Assembly: GCF_030815415.1 (NCBI RefSeq)
Contig: NZ_JAUSWW010000001.1
Coordinates: forward strand, 8,990,001 to 9,054,000
DNA: 64,000 nucleotides
From: Streptomyces canus
Lineage (GTDB): Bacteria; Actinomycetota; Actinomycetes; Streptomycetales; Streptomycetaceae
Reading direction: 5' to 3'
Shown here: positions 33,439 to 42,109 of the stretch, one piece after another
Layout: every line of letters begins with the position of its first letter
Position numbering within the stretch: position 1 is the first letter of the stretch
Program-made: the position numbers and the translations under genes
Notes under the pieces: model-generated
What the model saw: the letters and a program-made list of their open reading frames with translations, nothing else
What the model was told of the DNA's origin: nothing
Databases searched by the model: none

Positions 33439-35676
33439 ATGGGGGACAGCAAGCTGATCCAGGGCCGCTACCGGCTGCTCGATCTGATCGGGCGCGGCGG
33501 CATGGGCGAGGTGTGGCGGGCGCGCGACGAGTCGCTGGGCCGTCGTGTCGCCGTGAAGTGCCTCAAGCCGCTGGGTCCGTCCCATGACCAGTCCTTCACC
33601 CGGGTGCTGCGCGAGCGGTTCCGCCGGGAGGCCCGGGTGGCCGCCGCTCTCCAGCACCGCGGGGTCACCGTCGTCCATGACTTCGGGGAGTCCGACGGGA
33701 TCCTCTACCTCGTCATGGAGTTGCTGGAGGGCCGCAACCTCAGCCAGCTCCTGGAGGACAACAAGCATCACCCGCTGCCCGTCGGGGACGTCGTGGAGAT
33801 CGCCGACCAGGTGGCGGCGGCCCTCGCCTACACCCACCAACAGGGCATCGTGCACCGCGACCTGAAGCCCGCGAACATCATGCGGCTCACCGACGGCACG
33901 GTGAAGATCTGCGACTTCGGCATCGCCCGCCTCGGCCACGACATCGGCTTCACCTCCCGCCTCACCGGCACCGGCATCGCCATGGGCACCCCGCACTACA
34001 TGTCGCCCGAGCAGATCGGCGGCTCCGAGGTCGACCAGCGCAGCGACCTGTACTCGCTGGGGTGCGTGCTGTACGAGATCGCCACCGGGGTACCGCCGTT
34101 CGACCTCGACGACGCCTGGGCGATCCTCGTCGGCCACCGCGACACCCCGCCCCGCCCGCCGCGCAGCCACCGCGCGGAAGTTCCCGCGTACTTCGAGAAG
34201 ATCATCCTGGACCTGCTGGCCAAGCTGCCCGAGCAACGCCCGCACGACGCCCGCGAGGTGGGCCGCCGCATCAGCCTGGGGCGTACGACACCGACGTACG
34301 TGCCCACCGTGGTGACACCCCAGCCGACCCTCAGGCCCGAGCCCGCCGCCCGCGCGGCCCGGCTGCCGTCCTGGACCCGCGGCATGACCACCGGCCACAA
34401 GGCCACCGGTGCCGGCCTCGCCGCCACGCCACCGGACGCCGGGGCGGGGCTCACCGGTGAGTGGATCCCCCGGCCCGCCACCGGACGGCAGGTCGGGGAA
34501 TCCGGCCCCGACGACCCGGCCGCCCCGCCCCCGGAGGCCCTCACCGCCCTGACCGGACGGCACAACGCGGGGCTCAGCCTGGGCCGGCTGGGCCGCTGGG
34601 CGGAGGCCGGCGAGGTGCACCGCGCGGTGGCCGCCGAGCGCGAGCACCTGCTCGGCCCCGACCATCCGGACACCCTCGCCAGCCGCTACGAGGTCGCCTT
34701 CACCCTCAGCCGCACCGGCCGCGCCGACGACGCCCTGCGCGAGTACAAACACGTCGCCCGCAGCCGCAGTCTCTCCCTCGGCCCGGACCACCCCGACACC
34801 CTCGCCGCCCGCCAGGAAATGGCCTATGTGCTGGGCCAGTTGGGCCGCCACTTCGACGCTCACCAGGTCTACACGTCCGTCCTCGCCGCCCGTGAGCGCA
34901 CGATGGGCGCCGACCACCCCGACGCCCTGCGCTGCCGTCACAACCTCGCCTTCAACCTCAGCCGGCTCGGCCGTCTGGAGGACTCCTATCGCATGGCCTG
35001 CGACGTCGCGGCGGCCCGCGCCCGCGTGCTGGGCCCCGCCCACCCCGACACCCTGGTCACCCGCTACGAAGTCGCCTACGCGCTGGGCCAGTTGGGGCGC
35101 TGGCCGGAAGCCCTGCAGACCTACCACGAGGTCGCCGAGGCCCGCGCCCAGGCGCTCGGCCCCGACCACCCCGACACCCTCGCCGCCCGCTACGAGGTCG
35201 GCATCAGCCTCGGCCGCCTCGGCCGCAGCACGGAGGCGCTCCAGCTCTACCGCGACCTGATCGACGACCGCACCCGCGTCCACGGCCCCGCCCACCCCGA
35301 GACCCTCCGCGCCCGCCACGGCCTCGGCGTCAATCTCGGCCGCCTCGGCCGCTGGGAGGAGGCCCTCGCCGAGTCCCGCGACGTGTGCGCCCTCCGCGAG
35401 CGCGTCCTCGGTCCGGAGCACCCCGACACCCTGGTCAGCCGCCGCGAGGTCGCCGTGGGCCTGGGCTGGCTGGGCCGCTGGGCCGACGCCCTCAGCGAGT
35501 ACCGCAGAGTCGCCGCCGCCCGCGAACGCGTCCTCGGCGCCGACCACCCCGACACCCTCGCCAGCCGCAACGACGAGGCCCACTGCCTGGAACAGCTCGG
35601 CCGTGGCGCCGAGGCCGTGGAGCTGTACCGGAGGGTGGCGGTGCTGCGGCAGCAGCGGGCGTCCCAGGGACCCTGA
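33439..35676 (+). CDS. serine/threonine protein kinase with C-terminal tetratricopeptide repeats
   Basis: A 745-residue soluble kinase. The kinase domain spans about 8-275: GRGGMGEV (P loop), Lys40 in VAVK, HRDLKPAN (139-146), DFG (159-161) and MSPEQ. No membrane helix follows, unlike PknB types. A Pro-rich linker (280-370) leads to eight tetratricopeptide-type repeats of 42 residues, each with HPDTLASRYEVA-like sequence. Such kinase-TPR proteins phosphorylate or scaffold partners held by the TPR. It is preceded by the MpaB gene and followed by the FAD oxidoreductase. ATG at 33439. Confidence 0.92.
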   Translation: MGDSKLIQGRYRLLDLIGRGGMGEVWRARDESLGRRVAVKCLKPLGPSHDQSFTRVLRERFRREARVAAALQHRGVTVVHDFGESDGILYLVMELLEGRNLSQLLEDNKHHPLPVGDVVEIADQVAAALAYTHQQGIVHRDLKPANIMRLTDGTVKICDFGIARLGHDIGFTSRLTGTGIAMGTPHYMSPEQIGGSEVDQRSDLYSLGCVLYEIATGVPPFDLDDAWAILVGHRDTPPRPPRSHRAEVPAYFEKIILDLLAKLPEQRPHDAREVGRRISLGRTTPTYVPTVVTPQPTLRPEPAARAARLPSWTRGMTTGHKATGAGLAATPPDAGAGLTGEWIPRPATGRQVGESGPDDPAAPPPEALTALTGRHNAGLSLGRLGRWAEAGEVHRAVAAEREHLLGPDHPDTLASRYEVAFTLSRTGRADDALREYKHVARSRSLSLGPDHPDTLAARQEMAYVLGQLGRHFDAHQVYTSVLAARERTMGADHPDALRCRHNLAFNLSRLGRLEDSYRMACDVAAARARVLGPAHPDTLVTRYEVAYALGQLGRWPEALQTYHEVAEARAQALGPDHPDTLAARYEVGISLGRLGRSTEALQLYRDLIDDRTRVHGPAHPETLRARHGLGVNLGRLGRWEEALAESRDVCALRERVLGPEHPDTLVSRREVAVGLGWLGRWADALSEYRRVAAARERVLGADHPDTLASRNDEAHCLEQLGRGAEAVELYRRVAVLRQQRASQGP
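34600..35665 (+). repeat. tandem in-frame TPR-coding repeats
   Basis: Eight units of 126 bp (42 codons) inside the kinase gene. Each encodes a helix pair with the core LGPDHPDTLASRYEVA and the GRLGRW turn. Units remain alignable at the DNA level, so unequal crossover could change repeat number. Confidence 0.75.
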
Positions 35677-35738
35677 CCCCGTCGCCGTACCGCCGTACAC
35701 CCCTGGCCGCCGGTGATCATCGCGTGTTACGAAGAGAC

Positions 35739-37304
35739 ATGCCTGCACTCGAGGGACACACGTACGACGCCGTGATCGTCGGCGGGGGTCACAACGGCCT
35801 CGTCGCCGCCGCCTACCTGGCCCGGGCCGGACGCTCCGTCCTGGTCCTGGAACGCCTCGACCACACCGGCGGCGCCGCGATCTCCAGCCGGCCCTTCACC
35901 GGCGTCGACGCACGGCTGTCGCGCTACTCGTACCTGGTCAGCCTGCTCCCGAAGAAGATCGTCCGGGATCTGGGCCTGACCTTCCGGGTCCGCAAGCGCA
36001 CCATCTCCTCGTACACCCCCGTCGAACGCGACGGACAGCCCACCGGCCTCCTGGTGGGCGGCGGCGAGCGACGCACCCGCGAGGCCTTCGAGCGCCTGAC
36101 GGGCGGGAAGCGCGAGTACGAGGCCTGGCGGCGCTTCTACGCCATGACCGGCCGCGTCGCCGAACGGGTCTTCCCGACCCTCACCGAACCGCTGCCCACG
36201 CGGGACGAGCTGCGGCGCCGGGTGGACGACGAGGAGGCCTGGCGGGGGCTGTTCGAGGAGCCGATCGGCGTGATGGTGGAGGACCGTTTCGCCGATGACC
36301 TGGTCCGGGGTGTCGTCCTCACGGATGCCCTGATCGGCACCTTCGCCGACGCCCACGACCCCTCGCTGAAGCAGAACCGCTGCTTCCTGTACCACGTGAT
36401 CGGCGGCGGCACCGGTGACTGGGACGTCCCCGTCGGCGGCATGGGCGCCCTCACCGACGCCCTGGCCGCCGCCGCGCGCGACGCGGGTGCCGTCATCGCC
36501 ACCGGGCACGAGGCGGTGCGGATCGCCACGGACGGTCGTATGGCGGAGGTCGCGTTTCGGACGGCCGAGGGGGAGGGGACGGTGGCCGCCCGGCACGTCC
36601 TGGTGAACGCCTCCCCGCAGGCCCTGGCGGACCTGACCGGCGATGAGCCGCCCGCCCCCGCGGAGGGCGCGCAGCTCAAGGTGAACATGCTGCTCAAGCG
36701 GCTGCCCCGGCTGCGGGACAGCGCTGTCGACCCGCGCGCGGCGTTCTCCGGCACCTTCCACATCGCGGAGGGGTACGAGCAGCTCGCCGCTGCCTATGAC
36801 CAGGCAGCGGCCGGTGAGCTGCCCGCGGCCCCGCCGTCGGAGATCTACTGCCACTCGCTGACGGATCCGACGATCCTCGGCCCGGAGCTGGTGGAGCAGG
36901 GGTACCAGACGCTGACGCTGTTCGGCCTGCACACGCCTGCGCGGCTCTTCGAGGAGGACAACGACGGCGTCCGCGAGGAGCTGGTGAAGTCGACGCTCGC
37001 CCAGCTCGACGCCCAGCTCGCCGAGCCGCTGGCCGACTGTCTGGCCGTCGACGCGGAGGGGCGGCCCTGCATCGAGGCGAAGACGCCGCTCGATCTGGAA
37101 CGGGATCTGCGACTGCCCCGGGGGAACATCTTCCACCGGGACCTGTCCTGGCCGTACGCCCAGGAGGGGACCGGGCGGTGGGGCGTGGAGACGCGGCACG
37201 GGAACGTGCTGCTGTGCGGGGCGGGTGCGGTGCGTGGGGGCGGGGTCAGTGGGGTGCCGGGGCACAATGCGGCGATGGTGGTGCTGGAGGGGGCCGGGGG
37301 TTAG
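35739..37304 (+). CDS. FAD-dependent oxidoreductase, phytoene desaturase/PYROXD2-like
   Basis: A 521-residue flavoprotein. The N-terminal dinucleotide-binding motif is VIVGGGHNGLVAAAYLARAG (12-31), with ERLDHTGGAAIS as the GG-motif after it. VGGMGALTDALAAAARDAGA and the C-terminal LLCGAGAVRGGGVSGVPGHNAA are conserved in the phytoene desaturase / PYROXD2 branch of the amine-oxidase superfamily. A carotenoid role is unlikely because no crt genes are nearby; substrate unknown. ATG at 35739. The final codons are G-rich and the gene ends next to a 200-bp gap with no obvious feature. Confidence 0.84.
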   Translation: MPALEGHTYDAVIVGGGHNGLVAAAYLARAGRSVLVLERLDHTGGAAISSRPFTGVDARLSRYSYLVSLLPKKIVRDLGLTFRVRKRTISSYTPVERDGQPTGLLVGGGERRTREAFERLTGGKREYEAWRRFYAMTGRVAERVFPTLTEPLPTRDELRRRVDDEEAWRGLFEEPIGVMVEDRFADDLVRGVVLTDALIGTFADAHDPSLKQNRCFLYHVIGGGTGDWDVPVGGMGALTDALAAAARDAGAVIATGHEAVRIATDGRMAEVAFRTAEGEGTVAARHVLVNASPQALADLTGDEPPAPAEGAQLKVNMLLKRLPRLRDSAVDPRAAFSGTFHIAEGYEQLAAAYDQAAAGELPAAPPSEIYCHSLTDPTILGPELVEQGYQTLTLFGLHTPARLFEEDNDGVREELVKSTLAQLDAQLAEPLADCLAVDAEGRPCIEAKTPLDLERDLRLPRGNIFHRDLSWPYAQEGTGRWGVETRHGNVLLCGAGAVRGGGVSGVPGHNAAMVVLEGAGG

Positions 37305-37507
37305 GTGGGGGTTGGGTGCCAGGAGGGCTTGAGTGGGTAGCGGGCGGTCAACTGTTCGTAGTGGGACCGGACTTGTCGGACCGGTCTTGACGAGGAAGTC
37401 GGCCCGGCCGGTCCCGATGGCTCGGACAGTTCCGCACAGCAGGACCGGGCTGCCTTGAGAGATCGCCTGCGACGCCTTCTGCCTGAGCGAGTCATCGACG
37501 GACGCGT

Positions 37508-39265
37508 TCAGTCGGCGGCCGGCACCCATCCCACGGCGGCGATCCGTTCGGCGTCACTCGAGCGTGCCTCGTCGAAGAGGAGGCCGTCGGCGGCGCCCAC
37601 GCGCAGTCCGTCGACGTACGCTCCACGGCCCACGTACAGCCGGTCGGTCGTGTACCGCCAGCGCAGGGTCAGTCGAGGGTGCGCCGGCAGATCCGCCGTG
37701 AGCCGGTGCCACACACGGCCCGACCAGCCGGTGACCGTGCCCGTCGGGTGCGTCTCGGCGGGTCGTGTGGTCGTGAACGGGACCGGCTGCCAGGTCGCCC
37801 CGCCGTCCGTCGTCGCCTCCAACGCGAGGGCGTCCGACTGAGGTTCGGTGTCCCACCACAGTGCGCACCGCAGCCGAGCGCCGCCGGACGACGTGTCGAG
37901 GGCCGGCAAGGTGAGCGTGGCCGTCGTGGCGCTCGCCATGCCGGAGAACCAGGCGCTTCGGCCGTACCGCGGGCGTACCGGAACAGCGCGTGCCAGGTTG
38001 TTCGCGGCGGCCACCCGAGGAGCGGAGCCGGAGCGCCAACTCCGCGCCGGGTGCACCGAGTTGCCCAGCACGATCAGAAAGGAGTCCGTCGTCGGGTCGA
38101 GGACCAGCGACGTGCCGGTGAAGCCCGTGTGCCCGGCTGTGCGCGGTGTCGCCATCGCGCCCATGTACCAGTGCTGGTAGAGCTCGAAGCCGAGCCCGTG
38201 TTCGTCCCCCGGGAACGCGGTGTTGAAGTCGGTGAACATCAGTTCCACGGACTCGCGACGCAGGATGCGGGCCCGGCCGTAGGAGCCCCCGTTGAGCAGC
38301 GTCCTGCCGAGGACCGCCAGGTCCCAGGCGCAGGAGAAGACGCCCGCGTGGCCCGCGACTCCGCCCAGGCTGAACGCGTTCTCGTCGTGCACCTCACCCC
38401 ACACCAGTCCTCGGTCGAGGCCGGACCAGGGCTTTCGTGCGTCTTCCGTCGCCGCGATCCTCGGTTTCCAGGAGGTGGGCGGGTTGTAGCGGGTGCGACG
38501 CATGCCGAGCGGGGCGGTGATCTCGTCATGGAGGAGTGTGTCCAGGGTGCGGCCGGTGATCTTCTCCAGGACCAGTTGGAGGGAGATCAGGTTGAGGTCG
38601 GAGTAGAGGTACTTCGTGCCCGGCGGGTTGAGCGGTGCCTCGTTCCAGATGAGCTGGAGCTTCTCCTCGTACGTCGGTGCGTTGTAGAGCGGGATCCAGG
38701 CGCGGAACCCCGAGGTGTGCGTGAGGAGCTGACGGATCGTGACGTCCTGCTTGCCCGCGCCGGCGAACTCCGGGAGGTACGCGGCGACCGTGCCCTCCAG
38801 CTCCAGCGCGCCCCGCTCGATCTGCTGCACCGCCAGGATCGAGGTGAACAGCTTGGACACCGAGGCCAGGTCGAAGACGGTGTCCTCGGCCATGGGGATC
38901 CGGTCCTCGGGCGGGAACTCGACGCCGGTGTCGGTCTTCTCGTCGTATGCCGAGTAGCGCACCGCCATGCCGATCGGCCGGTGCAGCGCCACGGTGTCGC
39001 CGCGTCCGGCGAGCAGCACGGCCCCCGCGTACCAGGGGTGCTTGGGGGAGGGGGCGAGGAACGTCTCCGCGTCGGTGACGAGTTGGCGCAGATGGGCGGC
39101 GAGGAGGCCGGCCTGCGCCGGGGTGCCGTGGCGCAGTGTGCTGCGGCTGGTGGACGCGGCCGCGAGCCCGGCGGGGAACGGGGCGATGGCCAGCGCGCCC
39201 CCCAAGGCAAGGGATCTTCGGGTGATGTGACGGCGGGTCAGTCCGGGGGACACCTCATCAGTCAT
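37508..39265 (-). CDS. Tat-exported serine hydrolase, beta-lactamase/esterase family
   Basis: A 585-residue exported enzyme. RRHITRRSLALGGALAIAPF is a Tat signal peptide. The catalytic domain carries SVSK (135-138), a YSDLN second motif (around residue 213) and HTGFTGTS as the third strand, as in class C beta-lactamase-like esterases and D-aminopeptidases. The last 150 residues form a separate beta-rich domain (ATLTLPALDTSSGGARLRCALWWDTE), resembling a carbohydrate-binding or jelly-roll module. Tat export implies it folds in the cytoplasm. Divergent from the nitronate monooxygenase gene; a 17-nt dyad lies between them. Substrate unknown. Confidence 0.85.
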   Translation of the reverse strand: MTDEVSPGLTRRHITRRSLALGGALAIAPFPAGLAAASTSRSTLRHGTPAQAGLLAAHLRQLVTDAETFLAPSPKHPWYAGAVLLAGRGDTVALHRPIGMAVRYSAYDEKTDTGVEFPPEDRIPMAEDTVFDLASVSKLFTSILAVQQIERGALELEGTVAAYLPEFAGAGKQDVTIRQLLTHTSGFRAWIPLYNAPTYEEKLQLIWNEAPLNPPGTKYLYSDLNLISLQLVLEKITGRTLDTLLHDEITAPLGMRRTRYNPPTSWKPRIAATEDARKPWSGLDRGLVWGEVHDENAFSLGGVAGHAGVFSCAWDLAVLGRTLLNGGSYGRARILRRESVELMFTDFNTAFPGDEHGLGFELYQHWYMGAMATPRTAGHTGFTGTSLVLDPTTDSFLIVLGNSVHPARSWRSGSAPRVAAANNLARAVPVRPRYGRSAWFSGMASATTATLTLPALDTSSGGARLRCALWWDTEPQSDALALEATTDGGATWQPVPFTTTRPAETHPTGTVTGWSGRVWHRLTADLPAHPRLTLRWRYTTDRLYVGRGAYVDGLRVGAADGLLFDEARSSDAERIAAVGWVPAAD

Positions 39266-39291
39266 CGTGGAACTCTAACCCGGCGACCGAA

Positions 39292-39308
39292 TCTGACGGA
39301 GCATCAGA
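39292..39308. promoter_or_regulatory. 17-nt dyad shared with 52990-53006
   Basis: TCTGA (39292-39296) and TCAGA (39304-39308) are inverted arms, and the site continues AAAAC. The 22 nt from 39291 match those from 52989 at 18 positions. It lies about 43 bp upstream of the nitronate monooxygenase ATG and 26 bp upstream of the divergent serine hydrolase start. Very likely a binding site for one repressor, probably of the TetR family. Confidence 0.7.
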
Positions 39309-39350
39309 AAACCCCTTCCGTCCTCCGGAGGACTGCGGCATCCTGCGCCC

Positions 39351-40460
39351 ATGCAGACGGAGCTGAGCAAGAAACTGGGAGTCGAGCACGCCATCTTCGG
39401 CTTCACGCCGTTCCCCGCCGTCGCTGCGGCCATCAGCCGGGCCGGCGGCTTCGGCGTGCTCGGCGCGGTCCGCTACACCGCCCCCGACGACCTCAAACGC
39501 GACCTCGACTGGATCGAGGCCCATGTCGAGGGCAGGCCGTACGGGCTGGACGTCGTCATGCCCGCCAAGAAGGTCGAGGGGGTGACCGAGGCCGAGGTCG
39601 AGGCCATGATCCCCGAGGGACACCGGCAGTACGTCAAGGACACCCTGGCCAAGTACGGCGTGCCCGAACTGGCCGAGGGGGAGGTGTCCGGCTGGCGGAT
39701 CACCGGGTGGATGGAGCAGGTCGCCCGCACCCAGCTCGACGTCGCCTTCGACTATCCGATCAAGCTGCTCGCCAACGCCCTCGGCTCACCGCCCGCGGAT
39801 GTCGTGGATCGCGCCCATGACCGGGGCGTGCTCGTCGCCGCGCTCGCGGGCAGCGCCCGGCACGCCGTCAAACACAAGGAAGGCGGCATCGACATCGTCG
39901 TCGCGCAGGGCTACGAGGCCGGCGGACACACCGGCGAGATCGCCTCGATGGTGCTGACCCCCGAGGTCGTCGACGCCGTCGACCCGCTGCCGGTACTGGC
40001 CGCGGGCGGCATCGGCAGCGGACGGCAGGTGGCGGCCGCGCTGGCGCTCGGCGCCCAGGGTGTGTGGCTGGGCTCGCTGTGGCTCACCTGCACCGAGGCC
40101 GAGATGTCCTCGCCCGCGGTGACGCGGAAGCTGCTGGAGGCGGGCTCCGGCGACACGGTCCGCTCGCGCGCCCTGACCGGGAAACCCGCACGCCAGCTGC
40201 GGACCGAGTGGACGGACGCCTGGGACGACCCGAACGGCCCCGGCACCCTGCCCATGCCCCTCCAGGGCCTGCTCGTCGCCGATGCCCTCACGCGCATCCA
40301 GAAATACGAGGTCGAGCCCCTGCTCGGCACCCCCGTCGGACAGATCGTCGGCCGGATGAACAGCGAACGCAGTGTCCAGGCCGTCTTCGACGACCTCACC
40401 CGCGGCTTCGAGCAGGCCGTCGACCACGTCAACCGCATCGCCGGAAGGAGCGGCCAGTGA
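39351..40460 (+). CDS. NAD(P)H-dependent flavin oxidoreductase / nitronate monooxygenase-like
   Basis: A 369-residue TIM-barrel FMN protein. LAAGGIGSGRQVAAALALGAQGVWLGSLWL is the phosphate-binding loop of the 2-nitropropane dioxygenase family, and GYEAGGHTGE contains the catalytic His/Gly region. Members in acyl-CoA operons of actinobacteria are probably enoyl-CoA-type reductases rather than true nitronate monooxygenases. The gene shares a 4-nt GTGA overlap with the acyl-CoA synthetase, so the two are translationally coupled, and its promoter carries the 17-nt dyad also found at 52990. That places it in a fatty acid or steroid regulon. Confidence 0.87.
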   Translation: MQTELSKKLGVEHAIFGFTPFPAVAAAISRAGGFGVLGAVRYTAPDDLKRDLDWIEAHVEGRPYGLDVVMPAKKVEGVTEAEVEAMIPEGHRQYVKDTLAKYGVPELAEGEVSGWRITGWMEQVARTQLDVAFDYPIKLLANALGSPPADVVDRAHDRGVLVAALAGSARHAVKHKEGGIDIVVAQGYEAGGHTGEIASMVLTPEVVDAVDPLPVLAAGGIGSGRQVAAALALGAQGVWLGSLWLTCTEAEMSSPAVTRKLLEAGSGDTVRSRALTGKPARQLRTEWTDAWDDPNGPGTLPMPLQGLLVADALTRIQKYEVEPLLGTPVGQIVGRMNSERSVQAVFDDLTRGFEQAVDHVNRIAGRSGQ

Positions 40461-42010
40461 CGAGCACACCCCCGCCCGGCTTCTGGGCCCAGGCCACCGC
40501 CGACCCCGACCGCACCGTCCTCGTCGCCCCCGACGGCGAGAAATGGACCGCCGGCCGGCTGCACGCCGCCGCCAACCGTCTCGTCCACGGTCTGCGCGCC
40601 GCCGGCATGGAACGCGGGGACGCCTTTGCGGTCGTCCTGCCCAACGGCGTCGACTTCTTCACCGCCCATCTCGCCGCCACCCAGGCCGGGTTCTACCTCG
40701 TCCCGATCAACCACCACTTCGTGGGCCCGGAGATCGCCTGGATCGTCGCCGACTCCGGCGCCAAGGTCTTCCTCGCCCACGAGCGCTTCGCCGGCCCCGC
40801 CCGCCAGGCCGCCGACGAAGCGGGCCTGCCCGCCACCCACCGGTATGCGATCGGCGAGGTCGAGGGCTTCCGCCCGTATGCCGAACTCCTCGAAGGACAG
40901 CCGGAGTCGGCGCCCGAGGACCGCACCCTCGGCTGGGTCATGAACTACACCTCGGGCACCACAGGCCGCCCCCGCGGCATCCGCCGCCCGCTGCCCGGCA
41001 AGCTCCCCGAGGAGGCCTACCTCGGCGGCTTCCTCGGCATCTTCGGCATCAGGCCCTACGACGACAACGTGCACCTCGTCTGCTCGCCGCTCTACCACAC
41101 GGCGGTTCTCCAGTTCGCGAGCGCGTCGCTGCACATCGGTCATCGCCTGGTGCTGATGGACAAGTGGACGCCCGAGGAGATGCTCCGGCTGATCGACCAG
41201 GAGCGATGCACCCACACGCACATGGTCCCGACCCAGTTCCACCGCCTGCTGGCGCTGCCGGAGGACATCAGGGCGCGCTACGACGTCTCCGCCATGCGGC
41301 ACGCCATCCACGGCGCCGCGCCCTGCCCCGACCATGTGAAGCGGGCGATGCTCGACTGGTGGGGCCCCTGTGTGGAGGAGTACTACGCGGCCAGCGAGGG
41401 CGGCGGCGCCTTCGCCACCGCGGAGGACTGGCTGAAGAAGCCGGGCACGGTCGGAAAGGCCTGGCCCATCAGCGAGTTGGCGATCTTCGACGACGACGGC
41501 AACCGGCTGCCGCCCGGTGAACTGGGCACCGTGTACCTGAAGATGAACACGGGCGGCTACTCGTACCACAAGGACGAGACGAAGACGAAGAAGAACCGCA
41601 TCGGCGACTTCTTCACCGTCGGTGATCTCGGCCTCCTCGACGAGGACGGCTATCTCTTCCTCCGCGACCGCAAGATCGACATGATCATCTCGGGCGGGGT
41701 CAACATCTATCCCGCCGAGATCGAGTCCGTCCTGCTCCAGCACCCCGCCGTCGCCGACGCCGCCGCCTTCGGCATCCCGCACGACGACTGGGGCGAGGAG
41801 GTCAAGGCGGTCGTGGAACCGGCCCCGGGCCACGAACCCGGACCCGACCTGGCCGCCGACGTCCTCGCCCACTGCGCCGGCCGGCTCGCCGGCTACAAGT
41901 GCCCGAAGACGGTCGACTTCATCACCGAGATGCCTCGCGACCCCAACGGCAAGCTGTACAAGCGACGGCTGCGGGACCCGTACTGGGAGGGCCGCGTCCG
42001 CCAGGTGTGA
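40457..42010 (+). CDS. acyl-CoA synthetase (AMP-forming)
   Basis: A 517-residue ANL-family ligase. The P-loop is YTSGTTGRPRG, the A8 hinge GDLGLLDEDGYLFLRDRKIDMIISGG, and the catalytic lysine lies in DPNGKLYKRRLR near the C-terminus. It activates a carboxylic acid to its CoA thioester via the acyl-AMP. Length and sequence suggest the FadD4/FadD-type branch working on branched or cyclic acids. GTG at 40457 overlaps the stop of the flavin oxidoreductase (GTGA), with GAAGGAG just upstream. It ends before a double terminator at 42009-42080. Confidence 0.9.
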   Translation: MTSTPPPGFWAQATADPDRTVLVAPDGEKWTAGRLHAAANRLVHGLRAAGMERGDAFAVVLPNGVDFFTAHLAATQAGFYLVPINHHFVGPEIAWIVADSGAKVFLAHERFAGPARQAADEAGLPATHRYAIGEVEGFRPYAELLEGQPESAPEDRTLGWVMNYTSGTTGRPRGIRRPLPGKLPEEAYLGGFLGIFGIRPYDDNVHLVCSPLYHTAVLQFASASLHIGHRLVLMDKWTPEEMLRLIDQERCTHTHMVPTQFHRLLALPEDIRARYDVSAMRHAIHGAAPCPDHVKRAMLDWWGPCVEEYYAASEGGGAFATAEDWLKKPGTVGKAWPISELAIFDDDGNRLPPGELGTVYLKMNTGGYSYHKDETKTKKNRIGDFFTVGDLGLLDEDGYLFLRDRKIDMIISGGVNIYPAEIESVLLQHPAVADAAAFGIPHDDWGEEVKAVVEPAPGHEPGPDLAADVLAHCAGRLAGYKCPKTVDFITEMPRDPNGKLYKRRLRDPYWEGRVRQV

Positions 42011-42029
42011 GCCCCTGCAACAGGGGCTC
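42009..42029. terminator. stem-loop at the end of the acyl-CoA synthetase gene
   Basis: GAGCCCCTG (42009-42017) pairs with CAGGGGCTC (42021-42029) over a CAA loop, overlapping the stop codon. A second, longer hairpin follows, together making a strong stop between convergent genes. Confidence 0.7.
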
Positions 42030-42040
42030 CCCGAACCCCA

Positions 42041-42080
42041 CGGTGTCGTCCGGCTCTCACCGGAGAGCTGGACGACACCG
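42041..42080. terminator. long stem-loop between convergent genes
   Basis: CGGTGTCGTCC (42041-42051) pairs with GGACGACACCG (42070-42080), and inside GCTCTC pairs with GAGAGC. With the hairpin at 42009 it separates the synthetase from the penicillin acylase gene that ends at 42110. Confidence 0.85.
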
Positions 42081-42109
42081 GGTCCGGCTACGCCCTGACG
42101 GCGTGGGAC

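Noticed and set aside
34600..35665. Repeats as a possible CRISPR-like or satellite array
   Set aside because: Unit length of 126 bp keeps frame and encodes TPR helices, so it is protein-coding.
33331..35748. 805-codon antisense frame across the kinase gene
   Set aside because: Its repetitive sequence is only the mirror of the TPR repeats.
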